Below, one piece after another: positions 22,877-34,230 of a stretch of 64,000 nucleotides of DNA (position 1 is its first letter; each line of letters opens with the position of its first letter). The stretch lies in NCBI GenBank assembly GCA_963989385.1, contig OZ022508.1, positions 53,855,087 through 53,919,086 on the forward strand, given 5' to 3'. The DNA is from Ctena decussata (taxonomy: Eukaryota > Mollusca > Bivalvia > Lucinida > Lucinidae). Under the pieces are notes generated by a model. It was not told the origin of the DNA. It did no database searches and saw only the letters and a program-made list of their open reading frames with translations. A program made the translations under genes and the position numbers.

Positions 22877-23123
22877 TATGTAATTACCTCTAAATAACAC
22901 ACTGCACTGCTTGTTCTTCTATGATGTTACTAGTCCACCGATATGATATCTTTAAACGTACAGTCAATTCTTGCTATCTCAAAGTCAAAGTTCAATTCAA
23001 AATAATGATATCGCAAAGTAAATATTCTGATCCCAGAAAATTTTAGTTTAAGATACCAGTGGTTTGAGATATCTATAGTTAAAATGTGAAGAAAAACAGG
23101 AAGTTTTAATCAGAATAGCTTAC

Positions 23124-23162
23124 CTTTACAGCATTTGATAGGTTATTTCCGTGCGCAGGCAT
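23124..23162 (-). CDS. Exon 1 (start) of the unidentified spliced gene
   Basis: A minus-strand ATG at 23162 (context gaaaATGC) opens 13 codons, MPAHGNNLSNAVK, ending exactly at a consensus donor AAG|GTAAGC (23123-23118). It is phase 0, the phase needed by the exon at 18607-18734. Joined, the N-terminus reads ...LSNAVK-MLAAGSLAFAK..., a continuous amphipathic helix. The 4.4-kb intron holds at least ten repeat copies. Short and based on splice logic alone, so moderate confidence. Confidence 0.55.
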
Positions 23163-23530
23163 TTTCTATTATCTAATATACTTTTACATAGAACATAACA
23201 ATAGTTTTTAATTCCAGCACATTGTTGTGTTGCTTCTTGTCTTAATTCTTAATGAATGTTATTCTAAACACCAAACTTAAGTTAAAACATGGCAGCTCAT
23301 TATTAATGATCTTGATAATCCTATGCACCATATGTTTGGCATCATTAAAAGAAAAGAATTCAAAAAGTTCATCTGCTCTAAGACCTACAGGTTTTGATGT
23401 AGCAGTTTTATTGTTCAAGAATCTTTCTTTTTTTATTTAAAACTGTTTGTTCATAAATTTGCATATAATACACATATTTCCCAAACACTACTAATATATA
23501 TATATCAGAATTCGAAGGAAATCTAAGATC

Positions 23531-23743
23531 ATGCATAAATGCTCTAGAATCATCTCGGAATCACGAGTTCGAACAAATCAAAACGTCGACATGACCATCC
23601 TTAGCAAGAAATTAGTTCCGGGAAAGAAATTGACAAATAAAACAAAAGATGAAGAAATGCTACCGTCAGACAATAACATTAAACCTTATCGTGCCGAAAA
23701 TCTTCTAAATATTGTGAAACCAGAACCTGAGCAAGCAGTGTAG
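23531..23743 (+). CDS. Doubtful 70-codon ORF
   Basis: ATG-initiated, hydrophilic (VPGKKLTNKTKDEEMLPSDN, then KPYRAENLLN and KPEPEQAV), ending just before a hairpin repeat. The amino-acid make-up is protein-like and upstream of and divergent from the minus-strand gene, but no splice sites or family are recognised. Confidence 0.2.
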   Translation: MHKCSRIISESRVRTNQNVDMTILSKKLVPGKKLTNKTKDEEMLPSDNNIKPYRAENLLNIVKPEPEQAV

Positions 23744-23746
23744 ACA

Positions 23747-23840
23747 TAGATCTGACTGCTCAAGGAGCAGTCCGATCAATATCTACCCTTTTTGCGATTT
23801 TGCTAACAACTTTGTACACATCTTCGGAAATCTGAAAATA
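23747..23840. repeat. Hairpin repeat (GATCTGACTGCTC family)
   Basis: GATCTGACTGCTC-AA-GGAGCAGTCCGATC, followed by 'ttgcgattttgctaacaactttgtacac', which matches 33165-33190. The apparent minus-strand splice acceptor here (ttttcag at about 23838) belongs to the repeat, not to an exon. Confidence 0.55.
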
Positions 23841-25476
23841 ATGGCAGTAGTTAGTAAAGATGATGAAATATTTATTGCATTTATGGTACAGAGTCTTGTT
23901 TTTACACATCGATTGCATTCCTGCTGCATATCAATTTTGACTGATTTACATAAACAAGTAAAATCATTATCTAAAGATAAACAAGTAATTTGTTAAGCAA
24001 ACCTTGGATTTTGACAATCTGCGTTTTCTCAAACGTTCGGTTAAGACACACATGAAATCTAAGTCAGGATTGAGCATCATGTCAATAAGTGAATTGGGAA
24101 CAAGGCCCACTGCCTTTCTTAATGGGAAGGTTGAATAGACAAAACTGCTAGTAAAACCAGTACAAGTTCAGATTAGGCAGATCATAGGGAGCCCGCGCTG
24201 CAATGATTTTCTGGAGTTTATGAAGAAACCCCAGAAAGGGCACAGTCTAAAAAATGAGATGCACCCATGAAAGACCAGAGTCACAGAGGACAAGTTTCAA
24301 TACACCAAAAGAAGAAAAAAATGAAAGAAACACGCAAAACGAACAGCACGTTAGCCATTCGTGACACTCTCAGCTGATCACTGAGCGATCGTTCTCAGAA
24401 TGCTCATCAGTAATCCTTATGAGCCTTTTAACTTGTTGTTTCCGGATTGACGAATCCCTCGATCATTACTCGTTTGCAGCAAAGGATAGCACCAACTGCC
24501 AGTGCCGAATGAGAAAAGGGAAGGAGGAAAACTCGCAGGTACTGACACAATTCAATCCAAGACACAACCCAAGACAACAAAGAGACAAAGAGAAGAGGAG
24601 GGAAAGAGACAACACATAATAGATCCCACCGAAGACAACACCAGTGGCAGGCATGTTAACAGCCATTTCCAATGTAGGTGATAAACGGGCTAGCCTGAAC
24701 ATCACAAACACTATATCAATAACAGACGAAGCAACTAACAACACATAAAACAACCAAGAACAACCAAAACAGAACTGCCGCCTTGAGCATTTTCTAAGGA
24801 TTGTTTCAGTCGAGATGCAATAAAGGATAAGAAGGGAATAGCTGTTGGTCAAACGATCATCAATCATTTTCATAAACGGATGCTCGAACATAAACTTTTG
24901 AGTCCAACTTCTACTTAAACCCTTTTACGACAAACTACGGCACAGCCCTTATCAAACTTCTGATTGTAACTTTTACATTGATTTTGACTAACCACTGCTT
25001 TTTACTATAAAATTTATCAACAATTACTGAGTATTCCAATTTCAGAGTTGAATAATTTTTAAGGACATTTTTGATGCAGTTTTTTTTTACCTTTATGATT
25101 TCAAACAGTGGTACTTGGTACATTTAACATAAAGGAAAGTTTCTTTTTCAAATACCTAAAAACAAAAGCAAAGACAAACAAATAAATAAAAGAAAGATAG
25201 AAAAACAGTAATAACAGTGGAACGACCAGGAGTGCCTATAACACTGTCATCTTTTTTTTGTTTTGTTAATACAAAACCCACCCTTTTTGATTGACAATTC
25301 ATGATTTTCTAGTTACCGAGAAGGTTTGTCAGTCGTTTTTTTTTTTCATATGAAAACGTGGAATTTATTAAGTTTTATTTCCTTGGGTCCAGCTTTGTTT
25401 TATCTATTTGCTTTGAATTTAACAATAAACAAGTCGTAGCTATTATGAGAATCAGTATTATCTCGTGCAACAATTT
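23841..25476. other. No repeat recognised; one hydrophobic ORF
   Basis: Apart from the ORF at 24466-24891 nothing is recognised. 24500-24620 is purine/A-C rich. Confidence 0.35.
24466..24891 (-). CDS. 141-codon hydrophobic ORF, unidentified
   Basis: One of the longest open frames not explained by a repeat. It has three strongly hydrophobic stretches (around residues 18-28, LLILYC; 43-65, CSWLFYVLLVASSVIDIVFV; and 83-110, VVFGGIYYVLSLSLLFSLS), so it could be a membrane protein fragment. Against this, the opposite strand is A/AG-rich low complexity, which yields Leu/Ser/Phe-rich frames by chance, and no splice border or family motif is seen. Treat as a candidate exon or an accident. Confidence 0.2.
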   Translation of the reverse strand: MFEHPFMKMIDDRLTNSYSLLILYCISTETILRKCSRRQFCFGCSWLFYVLLVASSVIDIVFVMFRLARLSPTLEMAVNMPATGVVFGGIYYVLSLSLLFSLSLCCLGLCLGLNCVSTCEFSSFPFLIRHWQLVLSFAANE

Positions 25477-25705
25477 GGTTGGTTAGTTGGCTGGTTGTTT
25501 TGGGTTTAACGGCCCTTGGAGAGACAGTAATTCAGTCCATATCGGACCGTTTTCTTAAGAAAGGAAGAAAGAAATGATAGACGAGAGAAAAATGTCCAAA
25601 CAACAGCCACATGCACCTACTGCAAGCACAGTAGGCTCTTGTCCTACAATTATCCAAATCAGTAGGACGCCCTGGCAATGGAAGTTAAACACAGCATCAT
25701 CGCAC
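25477..25705 (-). mobile_element. SINE family B, minus copy
   Basis: The 3' tail (plus strand: TTGGTTGG...GTTTTGGGTTTAACGGCC at 25477-25515), then the shared body 'gatagacgagagaaaaatgtccaaacaac' and 'gcacctactgcaagcacagta'. Same family at 35527-35795 (-), 52185-52440 (+), 55198-55425 (+) and a fragment at 32085-32160 (+). The tRNA-like head is missing here. Confidence 0.7.
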
Positions 25706-26184
25706 CACCCTCCCCCCTCCCCACAACAATTTGGAAAGAAAACAAATATATATGCCTCCTTTATTATGCTATATACAAACAACTGCATAAATTATGTTCT
25801 GAGAGAAATCCACATGGCAAAATGTATGACTTTACTGTCCGCTATTTAAAAGCTTCTTTCTGCTCATGTAAGGTATTGCTGCTGCAAGCTTCTTACTACA
25901 AATTTATCAGTAAATGATCGTGATCAGCCAAATTATCATTGAATTTCACATAAAACGTGTCATTTATTTAGCAACCAGCAGGACGTAATTCAGATATCAT
26001 AAACTTGAACTATATGGTGAAAGCAAAAGGTACAGGCGAGGGCACCATCCATTGTTCCCTGTTTTATATTGCAGGGCTCGACGGGATAATGACAACAAGC
26101 GAATTGTATTTCGTGACGCATTTGTTATTTTTCAAAGAGCATGTTCTTCCCTTCCTCACTCACTCCTATACATTTTAACAATAA

Positions 26185-26275
26185 CTGTATAACTCAAGAA
26201 CGGAGAGCCTGGTTAATTTGCCTTTCAAGAAGGATGTTGCGGATTCGACTCCCACGAAAGGTACATCTCCAATCG
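26185..26275 (+). other. tRNA-like stretch, probably a SINE head
   Basis: 'gagcctggttaatttgcc' resembles a loose A-box and GGATTCGACTCCC (26232-26244) is a good B-box. The whole does not fold as a tRNA and is followed by unfamiliar sequence. Likely a SINE head of another family. Confidence 0.3.
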
Positions 26276-26572
26276 ATTTTTTGTTTCCCACCAATATAGC
26301 TGGAAATCTGCACAGCTAGAAAAAAAGTGGTATCAGGGTTGCGGTCGGTGATTCCAGTGTCATTCAACGTCGACGGTGGCCCGTCAAACCGGCAAAATTG
26401 TACATGTGTACGAAAAATAGAACATACACTTAGGTAAAGTTTCTGATATAGTTTTGTTCCAAGGAACTGCGGTCTCGTTCAACCGAACACTACTGGACAA
26501 ATAACGACATCAAAATATTGCATCAACCCATATTTTAACACCAAATATAGAGGTTGATGGTGCTTTTCATAA

Positions 26573-26814
26573 AGCCGGAAGACACGAGAAAACCAATGAA
26601 GTGGTTCTGCACCCATCGCAGACTCAGATCAGCCTGGGCATCCGCCCAGTCTGATCAGAGTCTTCGCTGTCCGCATGGAGGTAGCTTGGAACTTTAGCTA
26701 CCCTTTAAACGCTAAGAGAACTGTCTGATCAGACTGGGTGGCTCCCCAGGGTGATCTGAGTCTGCGCTTTTTCGCAAGACCACTTTGTTGGTTTTTCGTG
26801 TCACGGCTCATATA
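26573..26814. repeat. GC-rich foldback element (GCCGCGACAC family)
   Basis: The left end is mutated (gccggaagacacgag), the right end is normal (TCGTGTCACGGCTCA followed by TA). Central loop in the same orientation as at 16142. Confidence 0.7.
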
Positions 26815-28120
26815 ATGCTTTTGCTACTGAGAGTACAATGGAGACTTTAACATTCTTGAGCTCGGAAAATGCAGTCATATTCAGATAAAATATGAATTAT
26901 GCATGCTTTTGTACGTACAGTGGACATTCGGGTCATCCTATATAATAATTGTGTTTATCCCATAAACATATTTTATTGTCTTTGTACACAAAGATAGTAC
27001 AAACAATGGGGTCGGGCTTCCAGTTCTCACAACATAGGTACAACCCTTCCCCTAAAACATGGAATACAAAAGCTAATATAAAATATATAATAATTATTCA
27101 ATTCATTACGGTATTTCGAACATCTATTATAAATATGATACATGTATGTAAGTATGATAAATGAGATATCCGTCGCATTATCTGACTTCATCTGACTTCA
27201 AGACCGGCCAGATCAGAGCTTGCGCATACTAGTAAATATTATTGAATTATTACAGAACCGGTTTCGCTTAAAATTCTCCCCTAGAGGCTCTTTGTACGAC
27301 TGGGAAACGTCAAGATGTGAACGGGCAAATAAGTTACGCGGCTTATTACTTTTGTCATTACTGTATTGGGATATGATTAGGAATTATATGATTTCCCATA
27401 TTTTGTGCCAGGTTTTGTGGTAATGTGCCAAAGGATATATAAAAAACAATGAAGACTAAAATCAGCCTGCATTTATGCATTTTGTTCAGAGTCCGCCCTG
27501 TCCAAACTCATAAGTATGAGTACACTTCCAAAGTTGTCTGAATTGCGCTCTACTCTTAAAAGAAATAATTTACTCACAGGGAGCTGCCCGAAAGAATCCC
27601 CATTCACCTTAAAGTCTATTGATCATAATGAAAACGAGTACAGTACATGTAAAGGTAAAAATGGGGGCACTAACACGTCTTTTTAAATACGTAAATATCC
27701 ACAGTAAGAAATAACTGCTCACCGTGATATGGCACGTTTTCGTTCGTGAAGTGGCTTATGATTTTTTATTTATTTTTTATTTTGTTTTTGAAAATTGTTG
27801 TTGTTAACTAATAAAAATGTAGTTTAAAAACAGGCTTCTGGGCTTCTGAATAATTTAATTACATAACACTGTTACAGTTTTATTACAAAATAAATCGTGA
27901 TACATAAAAAGATATTAATGTTCAAACATGACAAAAGGGCGCCGAATTGGCAAAATGAGACATAAACATGGCATGAAGCTTATAATTGATGTGGTTATTT
28001 TCAAAACATCTACACGTGTAAATCGGTCCAAGTTTTAGAATCGAAACTTACCTCAAATGTTCTCTTTTGTGTTTTGCTTTGTAGACGTAAATCCTTTATA
28101 TATATTTACGTTAATAATCT
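26815..28120. other. No gene recognised
   Basis: AT-rich. A piece at 27540-27620 ('ctactcttaaaagaaataatttactc') resembles the AAGAATTTGCTCC foldback family. Confidence 0.35.
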
Positions 28121-28151
28121 CACCCCCCCCCCCCCCCTCTCTCTCTCTCAT
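28121..28151. repeat. (C)n(TC)n simple repeat
   Basis: A C-run of about 17 followed by about 6 CT units. Confidence 0.9.
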
Positions 28152-29210
28152 TCCGAAATGGCCGGCTAGAAAGGCAAGTCAGCATGGCGTTTTGAATCAG
28201 AACGGCTGGCTTTCAGAAGCCTTAAAGAGATTCAAATCAGGTGACAGGGAGTAGTAAAAATTGTACGCAAACTGTTAGGTGCATAAAATGTCTACGTAGT
28301 GTTCTTATAATATATAAGACGGTATGCTCCCTTCCTTATTGTAGTCTAGGATGCGAAACTGCGCCAGCGTCGTCATCAACTACCTCAATCTGAATTCCGG
28401 ACACTAAAATGGTTATCGATACTTTAAGTTGAAGCCGTATTAAACTCGTGAAAGTATGGCCCATGTTCCTTTTCAATCTGTTCTCTGCTCTCGAAGGAAC
28501 TCTTGTAGATTTTAATTTAATTCATATTTCCTCGCGAGGGTTTAGTTTACGTTCAATGTAATACATGTATGTTCTATAGTTTGGTTGATACGTAATGTAA
28601 CTAATACCACATATGTGTATAGTATGCATGTTACGTAGCAAAGGTATGGATACGTAGAGAGTGATAATCTTAAAGCAAGATTTGTGTAAAGCTTCAAAGT
28701 TCAACTCGGCAAAAATTGCGAAAATAGTTTTTATTGATTCTAGGATTGTAATATCGTTCGATAGTCTGTTTACACCGACAATACTTTTTTTGTATTTTCC
28801 AAATGCCTTACTGCCCATAAACGGGCCTCACGTAGCACTGACGTTTTCGCAGCTACCATTCATCATGGATGCAGTACAAGAATGAAAGAATAAAGTTTTA
28901 TAAACAGCCAAACGTTTTGTCACATTTTTGTTTTGTGTAATATTCTAGATGCCGTTTTTGTGACCTCAATGCCATAATGCAGTTGCAAACTGATTAAATC
29001 TTAATTAAGCCTTGAATAGGCTTAATCCATCAATCATTTGACGACAAAGTAATGCAGAAGTTCAGAGTTTTGTCATTCAAGATACCGCAAAAACTGAAAG
29101 TTCTGGGACAGAAATACAGATCCAGCTAAAGGTGCTGATGGTTAAGACTTGCACTCCTTGTCACTCTGTCATTACATATTTTTTACAACCAGACTTAATT
29201 CGGAATTTGG
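28152..29210. other. No feature recognised
   Basis: Short ORFs on both strands at 28520-28890 overlap each other and show no family signature. Confidence 0.35.
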
Positions 29211-29214
29211 TTGC

Positions 29215-29425
29215 ATTCATTTAGATAAATGGTCAAACTTTCAGTGGAAGCAACGGTGTAATTTTCGTCTTAGTGTCCCTTCTTAAATTGGGTTAACGCT
29301 TAAAGGAAAGGATTTGCTAAACCAGGAGCAAACTTGTTTCTTTACGTGTGGAACCTATTTGGGAAGAGCTTCTACACTAAGGAAGCAAACAGGCAGTCAT
29401 ACAAGTCCTCCCCGGCCGGTCCACC
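29215..29425. repeat. AAGGAAAGGATTTGCT foldback family, longer copy
   Basis: Order: 'actttcagtggaagcaac', 'ttaacgcttaaaggaaaggatttgct', then 'aggagcaaacttgtttcttta...tgtgg' and an outer 'gaagcaaacaggcagtcatacaag'. The outer 'ctttcagaggaagcaa' end also occurs at 36062, 46375 and 55734. Confidence 0.5.
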
Positions 29426-30350
29426 CACTTGTAAAAATGACAGAAACAAGTTGTAATAAATAGTGTCAAGATAAAGAGTAAATTTAGAGATGTCCCAAAT
29501 AATTTAATACAGTTAAGAGATACTGAGACACAAAAATGCCTAGCATTCGAGCATATACAAACGGCCCATTACCAGACCCACCCTTCTCACATATACTCTT
29601 TAGTATGAGTGTTGAAGTGTAAGTTTCTTACAGAAACAACTTCTGTGATTTCCTGTTTACTTCCTGAAAGTGGGTATACCCTTTACCTTGACACCATTTT
29701 CATCATGTTTATATTCTAAAGAACTAATGACACAGTGGTGCTCAGAACAGTTACTTACCAAATTCGAGTCTAATATACCAGGAGGTACTGGAGAATTGTT
29801 AAATTGCTTGTTTCAATAGTGGCAGCTATAGTGATGTTTAACCTTCACACGAGCAAAGTGTCTTTGTCACAACTATAGCAAAGAAAGTTTACCAAACAGT
29901 TTGCGTTTGTACGGAGTAAACTAATGTGACAAATACGTTTTGGCCTATGAACATTGTACAGAGTTCAAAAGTTCACACGAACAAAAAATGCTCGTAAAAG
30001 TTATCTGGACAAATATTCTTTATCCATGTACACTACCAGCAACACCACATTCCTTTGTTTAATACGTGTATACTTTTCAAACTTAATTTATTTTGAGCAA
30101 AGACGAATGTCTTCATTCTTCATTACAAAATGAATAAGTAAATCCCACTTGTCATAGAAGCCTTATCCGTGTCAACGGTCCAAAAGAGTTTATGCCACTG
30201 AGGTCGACTCAACTTCAAGTATGTTCAAATTTAATCACGATGATATTTTCGAAAGAAGAGGCCGTTTTCAATCGTTCAAATTATTGAATTATTAGTGAGA
30301 AGCTCATATCTATCGAGGGATTGCCATTTACATACCTGCTTAACTCAAAG
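29426..30350. other. No feature recognised
   Basis: AT-rich with short unremarkable ORFs only. Confidence 0.35.
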
Positions 30351-30353
30351 ATT

Positions 30354-30545
30354 TTACGAAACGAAAAAGAGCTGTTACGAAACGAAAACGAGTCGTAGGT
30401 ACCAAACGACCTGGTCATCGAAAAAGAGCTGTTACGAAACGAAAAAGAGTCATAGTTTCCAAACGACCTGGTCATCAGGTTGTTTGGTAACTATGGCTCT
30501 TTTTCGTTTCGTAACATCTCTTTTTCGTTTCGTAACAGCCCTTGT
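30354..30545. repeat. Compound foldback made of GTTACGAAACGAAAAAGAG units
   Basis: Left of the axis (near 30474) there are two blocks, each with two GAAACGAAAA.GAG repeats followed by CCAAACGACCTGGTCATC. The right side has the inverse: GGTTGTTTGGTAACTATGGCTC, then two TTTTTCGTTTCGTAACA units. So tandem repeats are arranged inside an inverted repeat. Arms of about 60-70 bp are near-perfect, suggesting recent origin or gene conversion. Confidence 0.8.
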
Positions 30546-30675
30546 ATATACATATATGTAGTGAACCAGGGCTGATTTAAGGAGCTATTATCCATTCGTT
30601 ATGCTTTGATGTCGGGAGTTGCAATGCAGCCGCTATCCCACTGTGAGGAGGTAATACGTATTTAACTTAATGGAG

Positions 30676-30931
30676 AAGAAATGGCCTGGTCTCGAGGTTA
30701 TAAAACTTTTTTCATGCTCAACTCAGCTGAGCATGAAATTTTACCTGCTGATAAATAGCAAATTACTAATAAGCACAGTTGTTTTCTTGCTCAGTTTAGC
30801 TGAGTATGACAGTTTCTCTGCTTATGAATATGAAAATGCCAACATTAGTTGGCGTTTTCATATTTATCAGCAGAAAAAATTTCATGCTCAGCTGAGTTGA
30901 GTACAAGAAAAGTTTTATAACCTCGGGGCCT
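30676..30931. repeat. Foldback element with internal CTCAGCTGAG palindromes
   Basis: 'cgaggttataaaactttt' plus CATGCTCAACTCAGCTGAGC and 'atgaaattttacctgctgataaa' face their inverse at 30846-30931. Arms are about 70 bp. The inside repeats GCTCAGTTTAGCTGAG (30799) and 'gccaacattagttggc' (30838). A relic of the arm is at 34642-34690. Confidence 0.75.
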
Positions 30932-31093
30932 GGTCATTAACCTTGTATTTCTATACATGTAAATCCTAGGCCTTCTAAAACAAATCTGACCATCATCTAT
31001 GCCACAGATTTGTCGAAGATTTAAGCATTCCCGAGAAACCATACTTGGTGACCAATTGTATTAATGCAGTAAAAGCCATGTAGTAAACAAAAC

Positions 31094-31632
31094 TGAGCCG
31101 CGACACTAGCAAACCAACAAAGTGGCATGTTCGCCCAGCTAAGGCTCTGATCAGCCTGGGTATCCGCCCAGTCTGATCAGGTCTTTGCCGCAGTTTGCGG
31201 TTAAAGGGTAGCGAAGAGTCTAAGCTCGCTCCGTGGCTCGCTCCATGCGTCAGCGAAGACTCCGATCAGACTGGCCGGGCCGGGTAGCGCAATCGGTAGG
31301 GCACCTGACTCGTAAGTCAGAGGTCCTGGGTTCGAATCCCGGTCTGGCCACATACTTTCGTTTCTCCTTCCGCTGATTCAAGAAGGGCAGTTTTCAGTTA
31401 CTGGCGAAAGTATGTGCACTTAGTACTGGTTAACCGCTTAGGAGGTCTAAGCCTGCCCAGGAATAGTGTGGTTAGGTTAACTGACCGTCCCGACATGACC
31501 TTAGTTGTTTACCGTGGACGTTAAGCATCAAATCAACCAACCAACCAACAACCGATCAGACTGGGCTGATCTGAGTCTTCGATGGGCGCAGATGCCACTT
31601 TGTTAGGTTTGTCGTGTGGCGGCTTATTAATA
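31094..31632. repeat. GC-rich foldback element (GCCGCGACAC family) interrupted by a SINE
   Basis: Left half 31094-31274 starts TGAGCCGCGACAC and right half 31552-31632 ends GTGTGGCGGCTTA. The SINE at 31275-31551 split the right arm at GATCAGACTGG. Without it the element is about 250 bp like its relatives. Confidence 0.75.
31275..31551 (+). mobile_element. SINE family A, tRNA-headed, copy 2
   Basis: Box A TAGCGCAATCGGTAGG and box B GGTTCGAATCCCGG are intact. The body is nearly identical to 14105-14380 and the tail is (CCAA)n. The perfect 13-bp target-site duplication CCGATCAGACTGG lies at 31262-31274 and 31552-31564. Intact promoter boxes and a clean duplication suggest a fairly recent insertion. 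Confidence 0.88.
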
Positions 31633-31639
31633 AGGACGG

Positions 31640-33104
31640 TCTGGTTATTTAACATTCATAACAATCAGTATGCTCCGATTGAAAGCTTGTTGTAATGCTC
31701 ATTTGCTTTGTGTAACAAACTTCCTAAACACCCTTCATGTATAGTCTACAATGAAAGAACAGGTTTATATGAAGCAAATGTACTTAAGGTGGACGATCCC
31801 GGAAGAACTCTGTTCTTGCTTGTTTAAAAAACAAACAGAGTTATTGTTCATCATCAAATCGACGAACTGTGGAGTAAATACAGTTATAATATACACTTAC
31901 AATATCTACCGTAAAGATCCTAAGTTTTCGGGCACATAGGTCTGTACAAACAGTGAAAACTGAGATCAGACTGTTCCTTAGGAACCAGAATGATCAAGAT
32001 CTTCACAGTTTCCATTCCATCTGCGCATTTTTGTCCACATTACTCTATGGTAGAACCGAATAACAGGAAAATAAATAATAGGGCAAGGACCGGCTGTGCT
32101 TGCAGCAGGTGCAGAATTTGGGCAGTCTGTTTGGGGGATATTTTGAACTTAAACATTGTTTTTCTAGGAAACGAAACGGTGAAATGTTTGTTTTTTTTGT
32201 TTTATTATTTAACATACGACGTACGTTTTACTAAAATAATACGCATAAGCATGCCCCATCGATTGATAATATTTTTCATGACGTTTTTCATGAAATTCAA
32301 TTTTCTTGCATTTTTTCAAAGAATGTAAAAATATACTTATTAACAAGAAAACTGCAATTTTATGTTATCAGTTTGTTTGAAATATCATATATTAAGGATT
32401 ATATGATTTGCTGAAATGAAAGTGCATTCATGTGCTAGAGATATGAATTTTAATGGAAAATGTTTAAAAATAATATGTAGAAATACAAAATATTGTTGTT
32501 TAGGAAAACAAAACGGTGAAAATTGTTTTTTTCTTACCCAAATGTTTTATAGCTCTTTGGGTTATTTAGATGGTATATTGGTTTGAATGCCCCGCCAATA
32601 TTTGTATTCAGTATTCGTCTACCTTAAACTCCAATATGTTAAGTAAGAACAGTTTATTTAAGATCAGAAAATATAGCTTGGAATGCGTGAATGCACCTCA
32701 GGCGTCGATTTTGCGTTCCAAAACAATCTCTCTCAGAGACTTTATTTTACAGGTAAATGTGTTTTTACAGGCGCCAGCAATTAAGTTTGTTTATAAATTG
32801 AAGGTATGTGATCTACACCAAGGCAAAAGGAACCCAAGGACATGAGTGACCAGCAATGGCTTAATTCAGGCTATGAAGCCACGCATAAGTTCCTTCTATA
32901 ACTTCATTGGCGTCTACAGCCTCTACAGAGAACAGCGAAGCTCTGGGGCATTTGTGCAGATCATTTGGTTGATCTGAGTAGAAATTAAAATTTCCTTTTC
33001 TCGAAGCAAGCTCCCGTGTTCTGTTACCGTTCTGACCCTAAATATTTACAGAAGTCCCATGGCAAACAATGTAGATCCTGGACGGACTACTCCAATAAGC
33101 AATC
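31640..33104. other. Mostly unrecognised, with two repeat fragments
   Basis: Contains a GATCAGACTGTTCC hairpin (31960-32005) and a 75-bp SINE B fragment (32085-32160, 'gggcaagg...gtgcttgcagcaggtgc'). ORFs across these are not credible. Confidence 0.45.
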
Positions 33105-33200
33105 ACTGTAGACCCTGATCTGACTGCACTTAAGGAGCAGTCATATTTGGGTCTTCAATATTTGCTATTTTGTTAGAAATTTTGTAGACGTAACAAAAAC
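33105..33200. repeat. Hairpin repeat (GATCTGACTGC family)
   Basis: 'gaccctgatctgactgcacttaaggagcagtcatatttgggtc' with the same 3' extension as the copy at 23747-23840. Confidence 0.55.
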
Positions 33201-34230
33201 CAACGTGTGAAAAATTCTGAACTGCAACAGCAATGTCCCAAATATAGAGGCAATGACGGTACAAAGTTGCGGCTCTGTGGCTAAGATAGCTGTTGTTTGT
33301 GCGTGCTCTGATTACAATCAGCCGACTTTGCACTAAGTATCGCGATTAATTTCGCCATGTTCGCGATTAATTTCTGATTATAAACATCCGCAACTAGTGC
33401 ATCTGAATCTAATCTTACAGGTGGTGTTATTGATTTTGTTTGCTTCATCAAAATGCATGCTAAAAACTACAGGCATGGTTAGTTAGTGTTGGTTTTAACT
33501 TTATTGGTCACACAGTCTAGAGGGGCTAAAAATAATAGAACGAGAAACTGACATGTTCAGCGTCCGAAATCAACACTGGCAAGTAGCAAATTTGCCACCT
33601 GAAAACTGCATTTGCAACCTGTTTAAAATTGGATGGCAACATGTGAGCTACCTGCTTATTCTATAGTTAAATAGATTTCATATTTTTACTTTAATATTGT
33701 GCTTGTTAGACTAAACAGAATGCCATATCGTCAAAGGAATTCCTAAATATACCTTTGACCATAAACTACATGTATGCAAGAGGGCTGCTACATGTAACTG
33801 GCCACCATACTTGTTGTTTTATTAGTTTACGACACTAACACCAGTTAGTTTGTACTTGCTACCTACAAAAACAAGTTAACTTCTAATTAAAATGTTACCT
33901 CACCTCAAACAGACCGACGAATACGATTGTTAAAGTGAACAAAAACAGGAGCTAATATTGACTGAATCGTGTATCTTTAACTCATATATTTCAGCTCGAG
34001 TGTACTCATGACCCCATACTGCATCATGTTGTAATTGATGCTTTAAATTATTTCACAATATACCTTAATATACAATATGTTGCATGTGTCATGTACATTC
34101 AACATTATCATACAGTTGGTCATTACCTTCGAAAGGTTGTCACAGAACACTGGCATATAAAGTTAATAACTGAAATGAGTGCCAACACACGTTTCTAAAT
34201 CTATAAAAATGCATTGCGTTATACAGTCTG
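33201..34230. other. No feature recognised
   Basis: AT-rich, no credible ORF, no repeat seen. Confidence 0.35.

Noticed and set aside
23800..23840. Minus-strand exon starting after ttttcag
   Set aside because: The same sequence occurs in the repeat copy at 33165-33190, so it is repeat-derived.
31279..31353. tRNA gene (apparent CGT anticodon)
   Set aside because: Same SINE head; the anticodon loop would have 6 nt, and the insertion has a 13-bp duplication around the whole SINE.
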